From Alistipes sp. CAG:514 (GTDB lineage: Bacteria > Bacteroidota > Bacteroidia > Bacteroidales > UBA932), in assembly GCA_000431015.1 (NCBI GenBank), contig HF986022.1, positions 1 to 17,864 on the forward strand: 17,864 nucleotides of DNA, in the 5' to 3' direction. The notes under the pieces were generated by a model. That model made no database searches. It worked only from the letters and a program-made list of their open reading frames with translations, and was not told the origin of the DNA. The first letter of the stretch is position 1. Every line of letters starts with the position of its first letter. Made by a program: the position numbers and the translations under genes. This document shows positions 13,032 through 17,864 of this stretch, one piece after another.

Positions 13032-13940
13032 ATGATCAAGCAATACGCCTACCTCGCCTGGTGGTTCGTCCGAGCCCGCTTCTTCGGACGCCGCGCCCCG
13101 CTCCAGACCGTCCTGTTCATAACCGACAAATGCAACCTCCGCTGCAAGCACTGCTCCGTCTATGGCAGCGCCGGCAACCGTCAGAGGAAGTTCGATGACA
13201 TCGTGGAATCTCTGAGACGCTCCTACGCAGCCGGTTCCCGTTTCGTCGATCTGGAAGGCGGCGAGCCGACCCTCTGGAAGGAGGACGGCAAGACCATCAA
13301 CGACATCATAGACGCGGCTGTCCGGATCGGTTTCTTCTCCGTGACAGTCACCACGAACGCCCAGCAGGACTTCTCCTGGATCCACCCCCACTCGATCTGG
13401 GTCTCCCTTGACGGCATCGGCAGGTACCACGAGGCGATCCGAGGCGAGGGCACCTTCCCGAGGCTGGAGGAAAACATCCGGAAGTGCGGCCACAAGCACT
13501 TGAGTGTGAATATGGTAGTGAACTCCCTGAACTGGGAGTCCCTGGATGAGGTAATGGAATATGTACGTGCCAACGACGCGATCGAGCAGGTCTCCATCAA
13601 CTTCCACACCCCCTTCCCCGGCACCGAGTACCTGATGCTCCCTCCGGCAAAGAAAGCCGAGCTGATCGACAAGGTGCTGTCCTACAAGAAGAAAGGCTAT
13701 CCAATTATGAATTCCGCCTCCGGCCTAAGGAAGATGAAGCGCAACACCCTTGGCCAACTGAGGTTAGGAAAAGAATGCTTCGTCTCGAACTTCATCTACC
13801 CCGACGGCTCCGAAGGCCTCTGCACCGGCTACGGCACCTCTCAGTGCCGCGACTGCGGTTTCTGCATGGCAGGCGAGATGTCCTCCGTCTTCCACTTCTG
13901 CCCCGACACCCTCCTTGCCGGCTTCAAGCTAAGAATGTAG
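13032..13940 (+). CDS. Radical SAM protein with Cys-rich C-terminus
   Basis: This 302-residue protein has the canonical CxxxCxxC cluster (C34, C38, C41 in CNLRCKHC). It also has GGEP at 76-79, the VTVTTNAQ strand and IWVSLDG (about 118-125). The C-terminal part carries C249, C264, C272, C275, C278 and C290 (QCRDCGFC), which look like ligands for an auxiliary Fe-S cluster, as in SPASM or twitch domains. The N-terminus has a hydrophobic, aromatic stretch (YAYLAWWFV) that may touch the membrane. The substrate is unknown. Its place 34 bases after a UbiA prenyltransferase suggests joint action on a prenylated or quinone-like lipid, but that is inference. Confidence 0.85.
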   Translation: MIKQYAYLAWWFVRARFFGRRAPLQTVLFITDKCNLRCKHCSVYGSAGNRQRKFDDIVESLRRSYAAGSRFVDLEGGEPTLWKEDGKTINDIIDAAVRIGFFSVTVTTNAQQDFSWIHPHSIWVSLDGIGRYHEAIRGEGTFPRLEENIRKCGHKHLSVNMVVNSLNWESLDEVMEYVRANDAIEQVSINFHTPFPGTEYLMLPPAKKAELIDKVLSYKKKGYPIMNSASGLRKMKRNTLGQLRLGKECFVSNFIYPDGSEGLCTGYGTSQCRDCGFCMAGEMSSVFHFCPDTLLAGFKLRM

Positions 13941-14004
13941 CCCCTCCAAGAGGAATTCCCTCCGCTCATAGCACCCTCCACCCCCCCCAAAAAAAAACTC
14001 TGCC
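13941..14004. other. Non-coding spacer with C8/A9 homopolymers
   Basis: This is the first part of the 554-base gene-free gap between the radical SAM gene and pepT. It contains eight C (13981-13988) directly followed by nine A (13989-13997). I see no promoter or RNA gene. Repeats fill most of the rest of the gap. Confidence 0.6.
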
Positions 14005-14212
14005 CCCTCGGGCAACAGAACAGCCCCAAACCGTCGCCCAAGAGTGCCGCACCGTACCCTCGGGCGACAGAACAGCCCCGAAACGTCGCCCAAGAGTGCC
14101 GAGCCGTGCGCTCGGGCGACAGAACAGCCCCAAACCGTTGCCCAAGAGTGCCGCGCCGTACCCTCGGGCGACAGAACAGCCCCAAACCGTCGCCCAGAAG
14201 TTCCTGCCGGAG
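14005..14212. repeat. 52-bp tandem repeat array B (four units)
   Basis: Units start at 14005, 14057, 14109 and 14161, exactly 52 bases apart; the last one decays after about 14195. Each reads CTCGGGCGAC, a 16-base spacer of the form AGAACAGCCCCAAACC, then GTCGCCC and GAGTGCCG. The first unit has GGGCAAC and the third GTTGCCC. Arms, spacer length, period and the GAGTGCCG block are shared with the array at 15-170, while the spacer sequence differs. Open frames across it on both strands are by-products of the repeat. Confidence 0.93.
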
Positions 14213-14251
14213 TCGCTGAGCCTCTATCCCGCGCTTTATCGCAGCGGCGGG

Positions 14252-14390
14252 TACCCCCAAGGCAGTTGCCTTAAGGTGACTTTGGCTCCCGAAGAGGGAG
14301 GTCATGAGTGATTAATGATGGTCCAGTGGACCATCATAGCGAGCAGCACGGAGTGGGGAGGATCACCTTAAGGCAACTGCCTTGGGGGTA
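14252..14390. mobile_element. 139-bp palindromic element with 28-bp perfect inverted repeats
   Basis: The left end (14252-14279) begins TACCCCCAAGGCAGTTGCC and is the exact reverse complement of 14363-14390. Each arm contains its own near-palindrome AAGGCA-GT-TGCCTT. The centre (14315-14337) is a perfect 11+1+11 palindrome built on ATGATGGTCCA. The regions between are partly complementary. There is no coding capacity. A TA dinucleotide at each end could be a target duplication or part of the repeat. It may act as a terminator hairpin for pepT, which ends 105 bases away. It is either a MITE or a REP-type intergenic repeat. Confidence 0.8.
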
Positions 14391-14459
14391 TGGTGCAACA
14401 AAAAAATTAGTTGAGGCACAATAAATTATTTGTCATGGTACAACAAGCAACTGGTTGAG
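14391..14459. repeat. Degenerate 45-bp direct repeat
   Basis: TGGTGCAACAA...TTAGTTGAG (from 14391) recurs as TGGTACAACAAGCAACTGG, then TTGAG (from 14436). The offset is 45 bases. It is AT-rich and lies between the palindromic element and the pepT stop. Confidence 0.45.
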
Positions 14460-14494
14460 ATTCAGCAAACAATGGCTTGTGGAGCACAAGCAAT

Positions 14495-15715
14495 CTATTC
14501 CGCGTAGAGCGAGATGATGTTGAGGATGACCTGGGAGGCTTTCTCGATGCTCTGGAGAGGGACGAACTCCATCTTGCCGTGGAAGTTCAGGCCACCGGCG
14601 AAGATGTTCGGGCAAGGCAGCCCCTTGAAACTCAGGTTAGCACCGTCGGTGCCGCCGCGGATAGGCTGGATCTTCGGCTTGATGCCGGCCATCTCCATAG
14701 CCTTCACGGCTTTCTCAACCACGTGATAGTGCGGTTCCACCTGCTCGCGCATGTTGTAGTACTGATCCTTGATCACAGCCGTCGCCGTACCATCGCCGTA
14801 CTTCACATTGATGAAGTCCACGCATTTTTGCATGATCGCCTTCTTGCTCTCGAACTCCTTGCGGTCGTGGTCACGGATTATGTAGGTGACATCCGCCTCC
14901 TCGACCGAACCGCTGAAACCGACAATGTGGAAGAAGCCCTCGTAGCCTTCGGTATATTCAGGCCTCTGCTGAACAGGCAGCAATGCGTTCAACTCAGTGG
15001 CGATCAGGATCGCGTTCTTCATCTTGCCCTTCGCGTAGCCCGGGTGCACGTTCCTTCCCTGAATGTGGATCTTCGCCGAGGCCGCGTTGAAATTCTCGAA
15101 CTCCAGCTCACCGATCTCCCCGCCGTCCATCGTGTAGGCATATTCAGCCCCGAACCTCTTGACATCGAACTTAACCACGCCGCGCCCGATCTCCTCGTCA
15201 GGCGTGAAACCGATCTTGATCTCACCGTGTCTGAACTCGGGATGCTCCACGATGTACTGCACCGCGTCCATGATCTCGGCCACGCCGGCCTTGTCGTCCG
15301 CACCCAGAAGGGTTGTGCCGTCGGTGGTGATGAGCGTCTGCCCCACATAATGAAGCATCTCCGGGAACTCCGAAGGCTTCAGCGCCAGTCCAGGCACACC
15401 TTTCAAAGGAATGTCCCCGCCGTCATATTCATTGATGATCTGAGGCTTGATGTCTGCTCCCGAAGCGTCCGGAGCGGTGTCCACGTGGGCGATGAATCCG
15501 ATTGCCGGCACTTTCGCCTCGATGTTCGAAGGGATCGTGCCCATCACGTAACCATATTCATCAAGAGTGGCTTCCACTCCGAGAGCCTGCAGCTCGTCGC
15601 GCAGCATGCGGAGCAGATTCAGCTCCTTCTCCGCCGATGGCTGGCTCTCTGATTCCTCGTTCGACTGAGTGTCAACGCTGACGTACCTCAGGAACCTGTC
15701 TAAAACTTTTTCCAT
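14495..15715 (-). CDS. pepT: Peptidase T (tripeptide aminopeptidase)
   Basis: This 406-residue cytoplasmic di-zinc metallopeptidase of the M20 family removes the N-terminal residue from tripeptides. Metal and catalytic residues are visible: H77 and D79 in HVDT, D140 in LLGADDKAG, E174/E175 in TPDEEIGRG, D197 in YTMDGGEIG and H379 in NFHGKMEF. The substrate-binding IRGGTDGANLSF segment is also intact. Length and all motifs match PepT. It lies 79 bases downstream of the OPT transporter on the same strand, with an intervening hairpin that could lower read-through. The pairing suggests uptake of short peptides followed by intracellular hydrolysis. Confidence 0.95.
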   Translation of the reverse strand: MEKVLDRFLRYVSVDTQSNEESESQPSAEKELNLLRMLRDELQALGVEATLDEYGYVMGTIPSNIEAKVPAIGFIAHVDTAPDASGADIKPQIINEYDGGDIPLKGVPGLALKPSEFPEMLHYVGQTLITTDGTTLLGADDKAGVAEIMDAVQYIVEHPEFRHGEIKIGFTPDEEIGRGVVKFDVKRFGAEYAYTMDGGEIGELEFENFNAASAKIHIQGRNVHPGYAKGKMKNAILIATELNALLPVQQRPEYTEGYEGFFHIVGFSGSVEEADVTYIIRDHDRKEFESKKAIMQKCVDFINVKYGDGTATAVIKDQYYNMREQVEPHYHVVEKAVKAMEMAGIKPKIQPIRGGTDGANLSFKGLPCPNIFAGGLNFHGKMEFVPLQSIEKASQVILNIISLYAE

Positions 15716-15732
15716 TATTCTTGTTATTTTCT

Positions 15733-15788
15733 GGTCACCGAGCCTGTCGAGGCCACTTCATAATGGCACTTCGGCGGGCACGGTGGCC
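15733..15788. repeat. REP-like hairpin with CCTGTCGA core between OPT and pepT
   Basis: GGTCACCG (15733-15740) pairs with CGGTGGCC (15781-15788), allowing one G-T wobble. The inner parts AGCCTGTCGAGG and CTTCGGCGGGC also largely pair, giving an imperfect 56-base hairpin with a short loop. The left arm matches the kbl terminator loop (GGTCrCCrAGCCTGTCGArG). The right arm shares CTTCGGCGGGC with the hairpin at 1931-2012. It may be a dispersed intergenic repeat and may attenuate transcription from the transporter gene into pepT. Confidence 0.65.
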
Positions 15789-15794
15789 GTTTGT

Positions 15795-17762
15795 TTATTC
15801 CTTAGCCCTCAAAGAGGCGATGATGGTGTAGGCGATGATTCCGAGGAACGGGATGATGGCGATGGCTTCGCCGTATTGGGCGTTCCAGCCGGTCAGGAAC
15901 CAATCCACGTTGAAGAACTTGAGCAGAGCGCTCACGACTCCCATCAGCGCGCCGCCGGCGATGAAACCGGAAGCGATCAGCGTACCCTTGTTCAGACGTA
16001 TCTCATTAAGCGCCTTGTCCTTCGAGCGGGTGCTGACGAACCAGGAGATCGCTCCGCCTATCAGAAGAGGCAGGTTCAGGTCGATCGGAATGAACATACC
16101 CAGCGCGAACGCCAGGGCAGGAACCTTGAGGAAGGTCAGCACTATGGCCAGCACGGCCCCGATCCCGTAGAGCAGCCACGGAGCGCCGCCGCCGTTCATC
16201 ATAGGCTGGATCACAGCCGCCATCGCGTTGGCCTGAGGAGCCACGAGCGCCTGGTCACCGACGAAACCGTAGGTCTTGTTCAGTACCAGCATCACGCCGC
16301 AGACCGTCGCCGCGGCCACAGCCACGCCCACGAACTTCCAGCCTTCCTGCTTTCTCGGAGTGCTGCCGATCCAGTAGCCGATCTTAAGGTCGGTGATGAA
16401 GGAGCCCGCCACCGAAAGCGCCGTGCAGACGACACCGCCGATGATCAGGGCCGCAGCCATGCCGGCGTTGCCCTTAAGACCCACACCAACAAGGATAAGC
16501 GCCGCGATGATCAGCGTCATCAACGTCATGCCGCTCACCGGGTTCGTGCCGACGATGGCGATGGCGTTGGCCGCCACCGTGGTGAACAGGAACGCGATCA
16601 CCGCCACGATCAGCAGCCCCACAACCGCCTGCCAGACATTGTTCACGACCCCGCCGAAAGCGAAGAAGGCGAACACCGCCAGAAGCGTCAGCACGATGCC
16701 GAACACGATGGTTTTCATAGGAATATCCTCCTGCGTCCTCTCGGCCTTCCCGGCATTGCCACCCTTCTTGGAGAACTCACCGACAGCCAGACCGACAGCC
16801 GACTTGATCACACCGAACGACTTGATGATGCCGATGATGCCGGCGGGGGGGGGGGCGGCGGGGCCGATGTGGCGCGCGTAATCTTTGAATATCTGGTCAG
16901 GACTCATCTCCCCGATTGTCATTGTCACACCGGTCCCCATCAGGTCGATCACCTGGCCACCCCAGATGAGGTTCATCAGCGGAATGATCACCAGCCACAC
17001 CAGAAAACTGCCGCAGCAGATGATGAAGGCATATTTCAGACCGACGATGTAGCCAAGACCCAGCACAGCCGCCCCGGTGTTCAGCTTCAGAACGACCTTG
17101 GCCTTGTCGGCGATTGTCTGTCCGATGCCGGCAACAGTTGTGCTCACGGTGTCCGCCCAGGCTCCGAAAGTGCTGACGATGAAGTCATAAAGACCACCGA
17201 TGAGACCGCTGACAAGAAGCGTTCCCGCACCCTTGCCGCCGCCTTCGCCGCTAACGAGGATCTGTGTGGTGGCCGTCGCCTCCGGGAAAGGATACTTCCC
17301 GTGCATCTCCTTCACGAAATATTTCCGGAAAGGAATGAGGAATAATATTCCTAAGACACCGCCAAGCAGCGAGGAAAGGAACATCTGCATGAAGCTGACA
17401 TCCACTCCGAGGATGTAGATGGCAGGGAGTGTGAATATGGCGCCCGCCACCACGGCCCCTGAGCAGCCTCCGATGGACTGGATGATGACGTTCTGCCCCA
17501 GCCCCTCCTTTTTTCCGAGCGCGCTGGTCAGACCCACGGCGATGATCGCGATAGGGATCGCGGCCTCGAACACCTGCCCCACGCGAAGACCCAGATAGGC
17601 CGCCGCCGCGGAGAAGATGACAACCATCAGCAGACCGAGCGTCACTGAATATGGCGTCACTTCCGCCCATTTCCTTTCCGCCCCCAGGAGCGGCTTGTAC
17701 TCCTCACCCGGCGCCAGCTCCCTTTGAGCGTTCTCCGGCAATGAATTTCTTGTTTCTTCCAT
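15795..17762 (-). CDS. OPT-family oligopeptide transporter
   Basis: This 655-residue inner-membrane protein has roughly 14-16 hydrophobic segments over its whole length. The N-terminal PYSVTLGLLMVVIFSAAAAYLGLRVGQ and YPFPEATATTQILVSGEGGG segments are typical of bacterial OPT transporters, which import small peptides by proton coupling. Length is normal. The segment RHIGPAAPPPAGIIG (coding for 16835-16875) departs from what I recall of homologues, where this stretch is Gly/Ala/Val-rich; it is encoded by an 11-base C tract. The reading frame is open across it. Proximity to pepT supports a role in peptide nutrition. Substrate specificity is not evident. Confidence 0.92.
   Translation of the reverse strand: MEETRNSLPENAQRELAPGEEYKPLLGAERKWAEVTPYSVTLGLLMVVIFSAAAAYLGLRVGQVFEAAIPIAIIAVGLTSALGKKEGLGQNVIIQSIGGCSGAVVAGAIFTLPAIYILGVDVSFMQMFLSSLLGGVLGILFLIPFRKYFVKEMHGKYPFPEATATTQILVSGEGGGKGAGTLLVSGLIGGLYDFIVSTFGAWADTVSTTVAGIGQTIADKAKVVLKLNTGAAVLGLGYIVGLKYAFIICCGSFLVWLVIIPLMNLIWGGQVIDLMGTGVTMTIGEMSPDQIFKDYARHIGPAAPPPAGIIGIIKSFGVIKSAVGLAVGEFSKKGGNAGKAERTQEDIPMKTIVFGIVLTLLAVFAFFAFGGVVNNVWQAVVGLLIVAVIAFLFTTVAANAIAIVGTNPVSGMTLMTLIIAALILVGVGLKGNAGMAAALIIGGVVCTALSVAGSFITDLKIGYWIGSTPRKQEGWKFVGVAVAAATVCGVMLVLNKTYGFVGDQALVAPQANAMAAVIQPMMNGGGAPWLLYGIGAVLAIVLTFLKVPALAFALGMFIPIDLNLPLLIGGAISWFVSTRSKDKALNEIRLNKGTLIASGFIAGGALMGVVSALLKFFNVDWFLTGWNAQYGEAIAIIPFLGIIAYTIIASLRAKE
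16845..16855 (-). repeat. 11-base homopolymer (poly-G plus strand, poly-C coding strand)
   Basis: Eleven consecutive G on the plus strand lie inside the OPT transporter gene and encode Pro-Pro-Pro, with further G-rich sequence next to them. Gain or loss of one base would frameshift the protein near residue 305. It is either a phase-variation tract or a base-calling or assembly artefact. Confidence 0.9.
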
Positions 17763-17864
17763 CGATCGTTATTTTGTTATTGTTTCTTTCTTATGTGGCC
17801 CGTCGCCGGGTCTTTCCATCGGCTGCCGGGCTTTCTTTTGGCCGCCGGGTCGCCGCTGAGCTTG
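17763..17864. other. Upstream region of the OPT gene with GCCGGG repeats
   Basis: This 102-base end of the window holds an AT-rich stretch next to the start codon (17763-17793), with no TAnnTTTG box that I can find. Beyond it are three spaced GCCGGG(T/C) motifs about 20 bases apart (about 17810-17850), perhaps part of another degenerate intergenic repeat cut by the window edge. Confidence 0.4.

Noticed and set aside
14005..14212. CRISPR array
   Set aside because: The entire 52-base unit repeats, including the inter-arm spacer, so there are no unique spacers, and no cas genes are in the window.
13775..14311. Arg/Pro-rich open frames across the second 52-bp array, on both strands
   Set aside because: They exist because the repeat lacks stops; 52 is not a multiple of three, so the reading frame changes at each unit, and there is no family resemblance.
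14477..15652. Plus-strand open frame of about 391 codons over pepT
   Set aside because: It is a shadow of pepT, whose minus-strand frame has all metal-binding motifs.
15669..17345. Long open frame of about 558 codons on the plus strand
   Set aside because: It is antisense to the OPT transporter, rich in Asp/His/Arg/Gln from the complementary codon bias, and resembles no protein family.

Overview
The window looks like a chromosomal segment of a Bacteroidales-type member of the Bacteroidota, moderately GC-rich, probably from an uncultured lineage. The evidence is: (i) promoters with the Bacteroidetes -7 box TAnnTTTG in front of guaB, kbl, the threonine dehydrogenase gene and a DUF4160 gene, one of them with a TTTG box 20 bases upstream; (ii) start regions without clear Shine-Dalgarno sequences; (iii) a guaB / SurA-like chaperone / OstA cluster of the Bacteroidetes kind; (iv) an SDR-type L-threonine 3-dehydrogenase. 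I cannot name a genus from the sequence alone.

Layout. Bases 1-334 hold an array of 52-bp repeats and a 19-bp duplication. Bases 335-1903 encode a TIGR01212/YhcC-like radical SAM protein that carries an Ala/Thr tract at its N-terminus and an in-frame 15-bp minisatellite inside its core. After an intergenic hairpin comes a tight plus-strand run, 2114-8612: guaB, a SurA_N-like lipoprotein, a SurA-like PPIase and an OstA/LptA-like protein. This joins purine synthesis with outer-membrane biogenesis. On the minus strand, 8673-9485 holds a toxin-antitoxin-like pair: an intact DUF2442+HTH gene and a DUF4160 gene split by a 160-bp palindromic MITE-like element with a TTA/TAA target duplication. Next come divergent tdh and kbl, together the two-step conversion of threonine to glycine and acetyl-CoA. 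A UbiA-family prenyltransferase and a Cys-rich radical SAM protein follow kbl. Bases 13941-14494 are gene-free and hold a second 52-bp array related to the first, plus a 139-bp palindromic element with 28-bp perfect inverted repeats. The end is a minus-strand pair: an OPT-family oligopeptide transporter and peptidase T, which suggests peptide uptake followed by tripeptide cleavage.

The genes are mostly housekeeping. What stands out is the density and variety of non-coding and in-frame repeats: two distant 52-bp arrays sharing hairpin arms but not loops, two different palindromic elements, REP-like hairpins sharing a CCTGTCGA core, in-frame minisatellites, an 11-base homopolymer inside a transporter gene, and a strong excess of the heptamer GAATATG on both strands that also seems to bias codon choice. 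All counts were made by eye.
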